Source: an uncultured Mycoplasmatota bacterium (GTDB taxonomy: Bacteria > Bacillota_I > Bacilli_A > RF39 > UBA660). Taken from it: 64,000 nucleotides of DNA. The notes under the pieces are model-generated. The model saw nothing but the letters and a program-made list of their open reading frames with translations, made no database searches and had not been told where the DNA came from. Every line of letters starts with the position of its first letter. The stretch's first letter is position 1. Positions 19,631 to 30,054 of this stretch are shown here, piece after piece. The position numbers and the translations under genes were made by a program. The stretch covers positions 1 through 64,000 of the forward strand of contig CANTCQ010000002.1 of assembly GCA_947652325.1 (NCBI GenBank), given 5' to 3'.

Positions 19631-20851
19631 GTGTTAAAAATGTATGAAATAGAAATAGAAAGAATAGACCATGAAGGAAGAGGAATTGGTTATATAAACG
19701 GTAAAGTAACATTTGTAAAAAATGCTTTGTTAAAAGAAGTAGTAGAATGTGAAATTTTAGAAGAAAAGAAAAATTACAATATAGCAAAAATTATCCACTA
19801 CAAAAAAATTTCGGAAAAGCGAGTCAAACCTTTTTGTTCTTACTATGAAATATGCGGTGGTTGTAATTTAGAACACATGCCTTACGATGAAACAATACAA
19901 TACAAAGAAGAGAAAGTAAAAAATATTTTAGCAAAAGAAAAAATTGATTTTCCAGAAATAGAAATTATAGAAAATCCATCTCCCACAAACTACCGAAATA
20001 AATTATCACTAAAAATAAAAAATGGAAAAATTGGCTTTTTCGAAGAAAATACACATAAACTAATTGAAATAAAATCTTGTCCTCTAGCTAAATCCTGTAT
20101 TAATCATTGTCTAAAAAATATAAAGAAATTAAAAATAAAAAATGGAAAAGTTACCATTAGAGCCAATTATAATGAAGAAGTATTATTAATTATTGAAACA
20201 GAAGAAAAGATACATTGGAATAGAGATGATTTTGAAAATATAAAAATAGTGGGAGTCATTCTAAACAACAAAATTATTTATGGAAATTATTATTTTTATG
20301 AACGAATGAATGGGTTCTTATTTAAAGTAAGTTATGATGCTTTCTTTCAAGTAAACCCATATGTAACAAATAAAATGTTTTCGAAAATTTTAGAAAATAT
20401 AGAGAATACGAATACCGTTTTAGACTTGTATTCTGGAGTAGGAACGCTTGGGTTGCTTGTTAGTAGTAAGGCAAATAAAGTATATAGCATTGAAATAGTA
20501 AAAAATGCTGTTTTGGATAATTTAGAAAATAAAAAAATAAACCAAAAAGATAATATATATCCTATATTAGGAGATACTGAAAAAACTCTTCCTAAAATAA
20601 AAGATAGTTTTGATACGATAATTATTGACCCACCAAGAAAAGGAATTGATAAGAAGACACGAAATATTTTATTAAATAGAAAGGCTAAGAAATTAATTTA
20701 TATTTCTTGTAATCCTTTAACACTTGCAAGAGATTTAAAAGAATTAAAAAATTGTTATAAACTTGAAAAGTTTTATATTTTGGATATGTTTAGTTATACC
20801 TATCATGTGGAATGTGTATGTGTATTAAAGGCGATAAATCCTTATAAATAA
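19631..20851 (+). CDS. 23S rRNA (uracil-5-)-methyltransferase, RlmD/RumA-TrmA family
   Basis: TRAM-like N-terminus, CSYYEICGGCNLEHM, VLDLYSGVGTLGLL, IIIDPPRKG, LIYISCNPLTLARDL. Confidence 0.9.
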   Translation: MLKMYEIEIERIDHEGRGIGYINGKVTFVKNALLKEVVECEILEEKKNYNIAKIIHYKKISEKRVKPFCSYYEICGGCNLEHMPYDETIQYKEEKVKNILAKEKIDFPEIEIIENPSPTNYRNKLSLKIKNGKIGFFEENTHKLIEIKSCPLAKSCINHCLKNIKKLKIKNGKVTIRANYNEEVLLIIETEEKIHWNRDDFENIKIVGVILNNKIIYGNYYFYERMNGFLFKVSYDAFFQVNPYVTNKMFSKILENIENTNTVLDLYSGVGTLGLLVSSKANKVYSIEIVKNAVLDNLENKKINQKDNIYPILGDTEKTLPKIKDSFDTIIIDPPRKGIDKKTRNILLNRKAKKLIYISCNPLTLARDLKELKNCYKLEKFYILDMFSYTYHVECVCVLKAINPYK

Positions 20852-20943
20852 ATGGAAAATCAACTATCAAAAAAAGCATACTTTTTCTTGAAAAACACTT
20901 ATTTTTATTAAGAATTTATGAAGGTTGTTTGAGGAGAATATGT

Positions 20944-20973
20944 TTACTCATACCATAATAGTGGTATGGGTGA
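20944..20973 (+). repeat. inverted repeat upstream of glycosidase gene
   Basis: TTACTCATACCA-TAATAG-TGGTATGGGTGA (12-bp stem with G-U pairs as RNA; CATACCA/TGGTATG core perfect). Confidence 0.55.
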
Positions 20974-21007
20974 ATAGTTAATTATTTAAAAAAAGGAGTT
21001 AAAAAGT

Positions 21008-23026
21008 ATGAAAGCAAAAGTTTGGAGAAAAGTTGATATATCAATAAAAAGTGAAATAAAATACAATAATCCATACAAGGATATAAATATAGTAGCAACC
21101 TTTATTCATGAAAGCAATAAAGAAATTAAATTAAATGCCTTTTGGAATGGGAATAATGAGTGGATAATCAGATTTACTCCAACATTAACAGGAATATGGA
21201 ATTATAGTATTGATTGTTCAGATAAAAATAATAATATAAATTATATATCTGGAAAAATAGAAGTAAGAGAAAATGAACGAAATATTAATATTGAAAAACA
21301 TGGTTTTTTAAAGATTAGTAATAACAAAAGATATTTTATATATGATGATAATACTCCTTTTTTCTGGCTAGGTGATACAAATTGGCAATCTTTTAATTTA
21401 AATAATTATTACGAGTGTAATTATCCAGATTGTGATTGTCATAACCAATTTAGACATATATTAAATAATAGAAAAAATAAACATTTTAATGTATATCAAA
21501 CATATTTTGATACCTCTAATGGAAATATTCAGAATGATGAGAATATGTGGATAAATAAATTTGATAAAATAAATCCACAAGTATTTACAAATGTTATTGA
21601 TAAAATGTTTGAAGAAATTGTTGAAAGTGATATGATAATTGCTTTAGGTTTTGGATTACACTATGTAACTCCAAATGTAATGACTGAAGATGAACTATGC
21701 TTGTTTGCAAAATATATTGTAGCAAGATATTCTGCGTATCCTATTATTTGGGTAACGGGACAAGAAATAGATTTGGAAAAAGAAAATAATACTTACGATG
21801 TTTGGAAAAGTGTTGCTAAAATAGTTAGCTTACATGATCCATACCATCACCCAATGAGTGGTCATATGTTTTCTCATCCAAAACAAATAAATGATTTAAA
21901 TAAGCAACCCTGGCATGACTTTTGGGCAATTCAAAGTGGACATTATGGTATAGATAAAATAGCATTGCAAGAACATTATAAAATGTTTTATGATTTGAAA
22001 CCTACTAAACCTCTTCTTGAGACAGAAACAAATTATGAGGATATTAAGTGTAGTGGGAGATTTAACGGCTATGAAGCTGCAAGAATTTCAGCATGGAAAG
22101 CAGTTCAATGCGGAAGTTGTGGTTATACATATGGTGGTAATGGTATTTGGGCAAGTTGTTATAACACTACTAATAATACATTTTGTTTAGGTGACTATAG
22201 CACGGAGCCATGGTATATGGGACTTGATAAGCCTGCTTCTTATGAAATGAAATACTTGATAAAATTCTATAATTTAATCGGCTTTGAAAAATTAATTCCA
22301 CATTTTAATAATGATAATGAAGAAATAGTCATTTCATCTACTAAAAATAATAGCACTATTGTTGTATATTTCTACAATGAATCGAATGAAAGTTATGATT
22401 TAAAAGAATTATTAAATGAAAAATATTATTCATATTGGTATAATCCACTTACTGGTAATTTTATAAAAAATGATTGTTTTATATCAACTAATGGTAAATA
22501 TAAGGTGCCAAATAAACCAACAAAATCAGATTGGGTATTACTAATATCAACGCATAATTATAAAATAGATGATTTTGAGGAAAGATACTGTGATAAATTA
22601 TTGGATAATGAGCTAAACAATGATAATATCAATCAATATTTAGATAAAAAAACAGTATTGAATCATTATAAAATATTCTGCGTATCCAATGAAGATGAAT
22701 TATGCGATTTCAAAAATGCTAAATACAATCCGTATTGTGATATAACTACAAAAACAATAGAAATAGAATTTGATGTTGAACAATATATTGGCTTAATTAA
22801 AATAGATTATGAGAGTAATATTATTCCTAAATTTAGAATCTATGGGATTGATAAAAATAGCAAGATTTCAATAATAACTGATTGTCAATATAGAAATCCT
22901 AATATTTTCCTAGATAACAAAAAAATAATTTTAGAGAAAATAGATGAGAATTATAAGAAAATTAAAATAATAATATTAAATGGTAATATAGATTTAAAAA
23001 TTAATAGTATCAGTATGTTTAAATAA
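21008..23026 (+). CDS. DUF4038/DUF5060-type glycoside hydrolase-like protein (apiosidase-like)
   Basis: N-terminal beta domain (NEWIIRFTPTLTGIWNYSIDCSD) then FWLGDTNWQSFN...HPMSGHMFSHPKQINDLNKQPWHDFWAIQSGH...KPLLETETNYE. Confidence 0.75.
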   Translation: MKAKVWRKVDISIKSEIKYNNPYKDINIVATFIHESNKEIKLNAFWNGNNEWIIRFTPTLTGIWNYSIDCSDKNNNINYISGKIEVRENERNINIEKHGFLKISNNKRYFIYDDNTPFFWLGDTNWQSFNLNNYYECNYPDCDCHNQFRHILNNRKNKHFNVYQTYFDTSNGNIQNDENMWINKFDKINPQVFTNVIDKMFEEIVESDMIIALGFGLHYVTPNVMTEDELCLFAKYIVARYSAYPIIWVTGQEIDLEKENNTYDVWKSVAKIVSLHDPYHHPMSGHMFSHPKQINDLNKQPWHDFWAIQSGHYGIDKIALQEHYKMFYDLKPTKPLLETETNYEDIKCSGRFNGYEAARISAWKAVQCGSCGYTYGGNGIWASCYNTTNNTFCLGDYSTEPWYMGLDKPASYEMKYLIKFYNLIGFEKLIPHFNNDNEEIVISSTKNNSTIVVYFYNESNESYDLKELLNEKYYSYWYNPLTGNFIKNDCFISTNGKYKVPNKPTKSDWVLLISTHNYKIDDFEERYCDKLLDNELNNDNINQYLDKKTVLNHYKIFCVSNEDELCDFKNAKYNPYCDITTKTIEIEFDVEQYIGLIKIDYESNIIPKFRIYGIDKNSKISIITDCQYRNPNIFLDNKKIILEKIDENYKKIKIIILNGNIDLKINSISMFK

Positions 23027-23133
23027 TAATGATATGGATACTTACTATATCGTTTGGAATCATTAATTTAAAATAAAAGACAAATTAAAATGAAAATATT
23101 AAGTGGATACGCAAAAAGATTATTAAAAAATAA

Positions 23134-23162
23134 TTTACATTTTTTTTTTTAAATGATATTAT
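23134..23162 (+). promoter_or_regulatory. candidate promoter with T11 spacer tract
   Basis: TTTACA (23134-23139), 17-nt spacer starting with T11, TATTAT (23157-23162). Confidence 0.45.
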
Positions 23163-23189
23163 GTTTTAGTTTGAGAAGGAGAAATTTTT

Positions 23190-23861
23190 ATGGCATTTAA
23201 TAGTTACCAAGAAATAGTAGAACAAATAGAAAAAGAAGAAAAAAGTTATGAAAGTATAAAAGAAGAAATAAAACTATTGTCGGAGTTATCTTTTTTCATT
23301 AGAATATTTGTACGAAAAGAATTACAAAAAAAATTAAATAATATAAAAGAAAATATGAAAAGATATCTATATTTAATTGATATATATACTACATTTGCAA
23401 GAGAAGATTGGCTTTTATTTGTAACAGAATATTTATCTTTAACAGAACAAGAAGATATAGTGCTAACAGTTTTTAAAAAGGAATATAGAAATCAAAAAAA
23501 AGATTACAATCATCCTTTTTTTGATTCTATCTTTTATTTGAATTTAGATGAGATAGATTATCTAGTTAGTACTAAGGAAGATTGTCAAAAAATACAAGAA
23601 AGGATTAAGGAAGAGAATATAAAAAGTGCTATTAATTCCATAAACATACAAAAATACCTTTTATTTTCAGGAGAAGAAGAAATTGTACAATTAGCACACA
23701 ATAAAACAATAAGCAAAAAATACGAATGCTTCTCTTCATTACAAATAGCTTTTGAACGATTAATTGACCTAGGTTTACAAAATCCAGAATTAACAGAAAA
23801 AGAAAGATTAAATATAGTTTTAGAAGAAATAAAAAGTACAAAAAGAAATTTAATTCTATAA
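23190..23861 (+). CDS. hypothetical protein
   Basis: 223-aa ORF with SD gaaggag. Confidence 0.55.
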   Translation: MAFNSYQEIVEQIEKEEKSYESIKEEIKLLSELSFFIRIFVRKELQKKLNNIKENMKRYLYLIDIYTTFAREDWLLFVTEYLSLTEQEDIVLTVFKKEYRNQKKDYNHPFFDSIFYLNLDEIDYLVSTKEDCQKIQERIKEENIKSAINSINIQKYLLFSGEEEIVQLAHNKTISKKYECFSSLQIAFERLIDLGLQNPELTEKERLNIVLEEIKSTKRNLIL

Positions 23862-23912
23862 TTTTATAATTTAAAAAATGTTTTATAATATATAAACAAA
23901 AGAGAGGAAATT

Positions 23913-24845
23913 ATGAGTAGAGAAGAAAAATTGTTAGAATTTTATTATGATATTGTTAAAAAATCTCATAAAGATATCTTAAGTAGTGTTATTTTTTATG
24001 AAGAAGCTGTGTTTGCATCTTTATTTGGACATGATATGCATGAAACTGATTTTTCATCAATATCAATGTATGAAATGCTTTTAATTAGTAATCTTTGTAT
24101 AAACCCCTTTGATACATCCAATGATAAATGCAATTTAAAACCTTTTTCTGCTATTGATAAAAATTACTATGAACACATTTTATATATGTTTGTAACAAAT
24201 CCTTTACATTATCAAAAATGGCAAATGATAATGGATATGACCAAAAGTCTAGAAATGGAGGAAAATACACTAGGAATATTACTTTTAAAAAAAATAAAAC
24301 CTGAATTTATTAATACATTTGAGTATTTAAAAAGATTAAAGAATGTATTAAGAAAAGGTTGGATAAATAGAAATGTTCAAAAAGAATATTGGGAAAATGA
24401 TGCTTCTCATATTATGCAAATGATTGTCTTTGTAAGTGCCTATTTTCGTATTTATAAACCAGACATGGATGAGCAAAGAATAATGGAAATGATACTTTTT
24501 CATGAAATGGGAGAAAGTGTTTACGATGATTATATGGATGATGGTTCTAAAAATTGTTATAATGCGCATTTAGAAGAGAAAAGAGCCTTAGATTTTGTTT
24601 TTAAAAATTTAGAATCAGAAGAATATTTTCGAAATTTATGGTTAGAATTCGAAGAAAAAAGAACTAAAGAAGGAAAATTTGTGTATATGATTGATAAATT
24701 GGATGCTGTGTTAAAATCTAAGTTTATTGAAAAAGAAACAAATCATAAAGGGCTATTTGCAGATTTTTGCTCTTATGAAGAAAAAAGAAATACTTTTTCA
24801 TCCTCTAAAGAGTTAACAAGAATTTTTGAACTAGTGAAGTGTTGA
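23913..24845 (+). CDS. HD-domain hydrolase (HDDC2/YfbR-like)
   Basis: HIMQMIVFVSAYFRIY...MILFHEMGESVYDDYMDD...KFVYMIDKLDAVLKSKF. Confidence 0.6.
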   Translation: MSREEKLLEFYYDIVKKSHKDILSSVIFYEEAVFASLFGHDMHETDFSSISMYEMLLISNLCINPFDTSNDKCNLKPFSAIDKNYYEHILYMFVTNPLHYQKWQMIMDMTKSLEMEENTLGILLLKKIKPEFINTFEYLKRLKNVLRKGWINRNVQKEYWENDASHIMQMIVFVSAYFRIYKPDMDEQRIMEMILFHEMGESVYDDYMDDGSKNCYNAHLEEKRALDFVFKNLESEEYFRNLWLEFEEKRTKEGKFVYMIDKLDAVLKSKFIEKETNHKGLFADFCSYEEKRNTFSSSKELTRIFELVKC

Positions 24846-24939
24846 AAACAATGTTAGGAAAAAATGAATACAATACAAATTGACAAGCTATTTTGGTTAT
24901 GATAACATATACGCCATTTGAAAGAGGAAATTTGGTAGA

Positions 24940-25362
24940 ATGGAAAATAATAATAATAATCAAGAAATAAATTTTGAAAAATTTTATGAAAATATGCTAG
25001 TTTCACTAAAAAGTTTAAATCATGAAATTAATTTAAAAGAAAGTGAGTTAAATTCTTCTAGTTTTAATTTAACTGAAAGTAAAATCTGTAAAACTTGTGC
25101 ATCTATGGCTGCAATTGTTTTTTCGCCTACAATTTTTGTTTTAATAGATAATAATTTACCGTTAGTGTCAATTTTACTTTTGATTTTAGTTGCTGTAATA
25201 GAAGCTTTGCATGAATATTGTTTGAATCAAACAAAAGAAAATTTACAGTTACAATTGGAATTGCAAGCAAAAATAGCAGAAAAAGAAGCATTGATAACTA
25301 TATGTAATAGTTTTGGTATAGAAGTTCCAGAATCTCTAGAAGATAACAAACGAGGTAGATAG
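24940..25362 (+). CDS. hypothetical two-TM membrane protein
   Basis: central hydrophobic segments flanked by charged helices. Confidence 0.4.
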   Translation: MENNNNNQEINFEKFYENMLVSLKSLNHEINLKESELNSSSFNLTESKICKTCASMAAIVFSPTIFVLIDNNLPLVSILLLILVAVIEALHEYCLNQTKENLQLQLELQAKIAEKEALITICNSFGIEVPESLEDNKRGR

Positions 25363-25699
25363 TCAATAGGAATAGTAGTAAAAATGAATTTTTCAAAGAA
25401 TTGCTATTAGCTCGTTTTTTATTACTAAAATATGAAGAAACCTTAGAAAAAAATATGTAAAACAATGTATTCCTTTCGCACATTTTGGAACTCCTTATAA
25501 TTTGGCAACAAATATGTCACAGTTTAAATAATAATCCAGAAGATGATTTAGATGAAAATATAAGAAAAATTAAATTGTAAAAAAAATTTATTATATATCG
25601 TTATATTAATGCAAATAATTATAATAATTTTAAATTTTAGATAATAATATAAAAAATAAATAGTAAAAATGAAAGTTATAAATGTAATATTTTGTCGAA

Positions 25700-25724
25700 C
25701 AATTCTAAAAATAGAATTGTTTTT
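25700..25724 (+). terminator. intrinsic terminator-like hairpin
   Basis: CAATTCTA-AAAA-TAGAATTG followed by TTTTT. Confidence 0.55.
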
Positions 25725-26305
25725 GTATGCTTTACTATTTTTTTATTAAAAAATAGTTTTATATTTATGAACGAAATAGTACCTAAACAAATAAATATAA
25801 ATAATGAATATACGAAATGTGTAGAGAACAAGTAATGTTAGATTCGGATTTAGCTATATTTAAATGTCTAAAACAATATCAATCAGTTAAAGGACTTATT
25901 AATCGATTTTGTGCATTATGAAATTCTAGGTTTTTTGGACTTAGAGTTTATAGGAGAAATAGTTTTCTATGCTGCTACTATTTCGAAAATAAAAATAGCA
26001 AAGGAAATCAGTATTCCAATTATATATGCATTTGTCTATTATGAGAAAATATATTGGAGCAAACTTTTAGAACAAAAATACATTTTAGATAAAGAAATAC
26101 AATAAACAAATTTAACCGTTATATTTAATCATTTTATTTGTTTATATTAGATAAAAAAATAATTTATCATTGTGGTACCAGTATTATTCATGCAATAAAC
26201 GTTTTTTATAAATATATTAGAAGAATATTTATTAGGTGATTTCATTGATTAATAAAAGAAAGTAGCGTAAAATAAAGAAAAGAAAGCATAAAAGGTGTTA
26301 AAACA

Positions 26306-26623
26306 ATGGAAACAATCATTACAGATGAATGGATACAATACAAATCTGGATTCATTTCAGGAAAAAAAGCGATAGTGGAAGCATTTAAATTAGGAAAAAT
26401 ATTAAATTTAAATGAAGAATCAACAGAAGAGATACAAGCTACTTGGTATGCATTTGGATTTCAAGATGGTTTTGCTTATTTTTCTAAGTTAATTGATGAT
26501 AATATGTTAGATTTAGCAAATATAAATACAAAAGAAATAATAGTGGAGGCATTTAAAAAAAGAGTAATAGAATATAACCAAGAAAAACAAGAAGAAATTT
26601 CTATCGGAAAATTTAGAATGTAG
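26306..26623 (+). CDS. hypothetical protein
   Basis: 105-aa ORF upstream of rhodanese lipoprotein. Confidence 0.45.
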   Translation: METIITDEWIQYKSGFISGKKAIVEAFKLGKILNLNEESTEEIQATWYAFGFQDGFAYFSKLIDDNMLDLANINTKEIIVEAFKKRVIEYNQEKQEEISIGKFRM

Positions 26624-26640
26624 AAAGGAGAGATGAAGAT

Positions 26641-26974
26641 GAAAAAATTACTCGTATTATTAATATTTATAATCATTTTAGGAGGCTGTGGAAAAAAAGA
26701 AGAAGTTTCTTATAAAGAATTAATGAATACAAAAGAATACATAATTTTAGATGTAAGAACAAAAGAAGAATATGAAAGTGGTCATATAAAAGATGCCTTA
26801 AATATCCCCTATGATACGATAAACGAAAGTATAAATTTGGACAAAAATAAAAATATTTTCGTGTATTGTAGAAGTGGAAGTAGAAGCAAAACTGCTTATG
26901 AAAAGTTAAAAAAACTTGGGTATTCGGTATACGATTTAGGTGCTTTTTCGAGTATCGACTTACCAAAAGAATAG
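26641..26974 (+). CDS. rhodanese-like lipoprotein
   Basis: lipobox ILGGC; YIILDVRTKEEYESGHIKDALNIPYDTI...NIFVYCRSGSRSKTAYEKLKKLGY. Confidence 0.85.
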
Positions 26975-26987
26975 ACAAGAGGTTATT

Positions 26988-27146
26988 ATGAGTTATAAAC
27001 GAGGAGCAATTATTTTATCTTTTCTAGCATCTTTTTGTTTTTTTATTACTTATTTTATAGAAAAAGAAATATTAAATTTAATTTTAGGAATTACTTGGCT
27101 TATTATTGCAGTAGGAAATTACGTAAATAATAAGAAAAAAGGATAA
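26988..27146 (+). CDS. small two-TM membrane protein
   Basis: MSYKRGAIILSFLASFCFFITYFIEKEILNLILGITWLIIAVGNYVNNKKKG; SD aagaggt. Confidence 0.5.
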   Translation: MSYKRGAIILSFLASFCFFITYFIEKEILNLILGITWLIIAVGNYVNNKKKG

Positions 27147-27220
27147 AAAAGATATGAAGATTAGAAAAAACAAAGAAAAGACAAATTTTTAAAAAATTAA
27201 ATAAGAAAGAAGGAAAATAA

Positions 27221-27526
27221 ATGGTAATAACAAAAACAAAAGAAATAATAGAATCTCGTTGTGGAATCAAATGCAGTGCATGTAAATTTAAATTAGATGG
27301 AGTATGCATTGGGTGTTTAAATATAAAGAAACCTTTTTGGGCAGATGCTTGTCCTATCAAAAACTGTTGCGAAGAAAAAAAGCTTGCATGTTGTGGAGAA
27401 TGTAAAATTTTTCCATGTAATGCTTTAAAATCATTTTCTTATGATAAAGAACAAGGTGATAATGGACTCCGAATTGAAAATTGTAAAAAATGGTGTCCAA
27501 CAAAAGAGAAAGAAAAAGAAAAATGA
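27221..27526 (+). CDS. DUF3795-type cysteine-rich protein
   Basis: CGIKCSACKFKLDGVCIGCLN...CPIKNCCEEKKLACCGECKIFPCNAL. Confidence 0.7.
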   Translation: MVITKTKEIIESRCGIKCSACKFKLDGVCIGCLNIKKPFWADACPIKNCCEEKKLACCGECKIFPCNALKSFSYDKEQGDNGLRIENCKKWCPTKEKEKEK

Positions 27527-28191
27527 AAAAGATAATTATAAAAATACTAAAATATATATTTTATTTCTTTATTTTTATAGGAATTCTTATTTTATCGATA
27601 AATGGTTTTGTCATGGGAATTACAAAATCCAAAATTTTAGAACGAGAAGAAATAACATCTTTAAATGAAGTAGATGCTATATTGGTACTAGGAGCAGGAG
27701 TTCGTGGAAAAAGTCCAAGTCCTATGTTAGAGGATAGAATTTTAGAAGCTGTTTCTTTATATAAAGAAGGCATAGCACCCAAAATGATTATGAGTGGAGA
27801 CCATGGAACAAAATATTATGATGAAGTGAATGTTATGAAAAATTTTGCCAAAGAAAAAGGAGTACCTTCCGAACATATTTTTATGGACCATGCTGGTTTT
27901 TCTTCTTATGATAGTATTTATCGTGCAAAAGAAATTTTTGGTGTCAAAAAAGTTGTAATTGTTACCCAAAAATATCATTTATATAGAGCATTATACATTG
28001 CAAAAAAATTAGGAATAGAAGCATTTGGAGTTGCATCGGACCCTAGAAAATATGTAGGTCAAATTAAAAGAGAAGTCAGAGAAATACTTGCTCGAAATAA
28101 AGATTTTTTTAAATGTATTATAAAGCCAGAATCAGAACGTCTAGGAGATGCCATCCCTATTAGTAGTAGTGGGGATATAACGAATGGATAA
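27523..28191 (+). CDS. YdcF/SanA-like DUF218 protein
   Basis: VDAILVLGAGVRGKSPSPMLEDRILEAVSLYKEG...MSGDHG...VVIVTQKYHLYRALYIAKKLG. Confidence 0.82.
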   Translation: MKKIIIKILKYIFYFFIFIGILILSINGFVMGITKSKILEREEITSLNEVDAILVLGAGVRGKSPSPMLEDRILEAVSLYKEGIAPKMIMSGDHGTKYYDEVNVMKNFAKEKGVPSEHIFMDHAGFSSYDSIYRAKEIFGVKKVVIVTQKYHLYRALYIAKKLGIEAFGVASDPRKYVGQIKREVREILARNKDFFKCIIKPESERLGDAIPISSSGDITNG

Positions 28192-28315
28192 AAGAAAAAC
28201 AAATATTTAAATTAAGAATAAATAAAAATTTATTAAATTTTATATTTGAATATAAAATTATTAGATTGAACGAGTAATATTTTTTAAAATAATCATTAAG
28301 GAGTTTTATAATAAT

Positions 28316-29110
28316 ATGAATAACTTTGATAAGAACAATGTGCATTTACAATTTGAAACAAATTTTGAAAAAGGAATTGATCCACAACATTGGTTGATTT
28401 TAAATCATCAATGGGGAAATCAAAATGGAGGATGTATTCCAGAAAATGTTTCTTTAGATTCGGAAGGGTTAATTTTAAAGGCAAACGGAGATTTTTATCA
28501 AGGATTACTTAAAGGCATAAATCATAATAAAGAAAAAGTATCTCATGGAAAAAGAACGGGAGCAGCATTAATCAGTAAAAATACTTTAGGTCCTGGAAGT
28601 TTTGAAATATATATGAAACCATGTCCAAAATATGGAGTGTGTACGGCTTTTTGGACATGGTATGGAGATAATGATTTGAATCATGAAATTGATATTGAGT
28701 TACCAGGACATTTAAATAATGGAATACCTTCTTTTAATATTATGATTAACAATACGTGGATTACTGAAAAAAAATATGAAAAACATTTTACTTTAATCCA
28801 TGATACAATTGATGGAAAATATCATAAATTTAGATTTGATTGGCATACTGAACCTAAAAAAGTTGAATTTTATTATGATGATAAACTTGTTCATACTAAC
28901 ACTAAAAATGTTCCTACTATAAAATCAAATATTAATTTCGGTGTTTGGTTTCCGAAAGATTGGGCAGGTATTCCTGAATTTGAAACTAGTGAAATGAGAG
29001 TAAAATATTTTAAATATACACCATTTTTCGAAAAATCAGATGAAAATAAAATAAATATTTCAAGTGAACTTGGTTGTTCTAAATATCCTAAAAATAATTT
29101 TAAATTTTAA
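28316..29110 (+). CDS. glycoside hydrolase family 16-like protein
   Basis: GH16-type catalytic motif HEIDIELPG in a concanavalin-like sequence (RTGAALISKNTLGPGSFEIYMKPC, YHKFRFDWHTEPKKVEFYYDDKLV). Confidence 0.8.
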   Translation: MNNFDKNNVHLQFETNFEKGIDPQHWLILNHQWGNQNGGCIPENVSLDSEGLILKANGDFYQGLLKGINHNKEKVSHGKRTGAALISKNTLGPGSFEIYMKPCPKYGVCTAFWTWYGDNDLNHEIDIELPGHLNNGIPSFNIMINNTWITEKKYEKHFTLIHDTIDGKYHKFRFDWHTEPKKVEFYYDDKLVHTNTKNVPTIKSNINFGVWFPKDWAGIPEFETSEMRVKYFKYTPFFEKSDENKINISSELGCSKYPKNNFKF

Positions 29111-29120
29111 TCATTAAAAA

Positions 29121-29146
29121 AACTTGCATTTTATGCAAGTTTTTTT
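29121..29146. terminator. terminator between convergent genes
   Basis: AACTTGCAT-TTT-ATGCAAGTT then T-run, A-run on the left side. Confidence 0.75.
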
Positions 29147-29948
29147 ACCCCAATGCAATATCTAAAATCATCATGACCGAAAAACCGATTAATGTAAATA
29201 AAGCCATTACATCTTTTTTTTTGTTGGTTTGGCTTTCTGGAATTAGTTCTTCAACTACTACATAAATCATAGCTCCTGCTGCAAATGAAAGTAAAAAGGG
29301 AAGCAAAATACGCATTTTCATAACGAGAATTGCTCCGATGATTCCTGCAATTGGTTCTACAATTCCACTCAGTTGCCCTAAAAAGAAAGATTTGTTCCTA
29401 CTCATTCCTTCTCGGCGAAGAGGCATACTAACAGCTGTTCCTTCTGGAAAATTTTGAAGACCGATTCCCAGTGCTAAAGTCCAAGCTGCAGCAATGGTTG
29501 CTCCTTCAAGCCCATAAACAACAGAACCAAAAGCAACCCCAACGGCCATTCCTTCCGGAATATTGTGTAAAGTAATAGAGCTAATAAGCATAACACAACG
29601 TTTAAAACTTGTTTTTCCTTTTTTTGGTGGATGTTTTTTTTCATAAATATCGTAAATTTTATCTCCAACAAATAAAAGTAAACCTCCACTAAAAAATCCA
29701 ATAAAAGTAATTACCCAAGGAACTAAATGTAAATTTTCCGCCATCGTAATTGCTGGTGCAATTAAAGAAAAGAACGAAGCTGCAATCATAACACCTGCTG
29801 CAAATCCAAGCATTCCATCCATTAAATTTTTATTGATACGTTTAAAAAAATACACCAAAGAAGCTCCAATAGCAGTAACACTCCAAGTAAAAAGAGTTGC
29901 TAAAGCTGCTTGTAAAATAGGGTTCCAAGATAAAACTTCTTCTAACAT
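29145..29948 (-). CDS. ZIP family metal transporter
   Basis: HNIPEGMAVGVAFGSVVYG and QNFPEGTAVSMPLRREGMSRNKSFFLGQLSGIVEP. Confidence 0.88.
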   Translation of the reverse strand: MLEEVLSWNPILQAALATLFTWSVTAIGASLVYFFKRINKNLMDGMLGFAAGVMIAASFFSLIAPAITMAENLHLVPWVITFIGFFSGGLLLFVGDKIYDIYEKKHPPKKGKTSFKRCVMLISSITLHNIPEGMAVGVAFGSVVYGLEGATIAAAWTLALGIGLQNFPEGTAVSMPLRREGMSRNKSFFLGQLSGIVEPIAGIIGAILVMKMRILLPFLLSFAAGAMIYVVVEELIPESQTNKKKDVMALFTLIGFSVMMILDIALG

Positions 29949-30054
29949 AAAATCCCTCCCATATATAATCTATTCTGCATTTGTAATATGCAATGGGCAT
30001 TTGTTTAGAAGACAAACGTTTATGTTATAATAAATAGAAAAAAGGTGATAATTT

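Noticed and set aside
25363-26300. Possible small genes (e.g. ORF 25911-26105)
   Set aside because: Short, without convincing SD, surrounded by stops in all frames; looks like degraded coding DNA but no family could be named.
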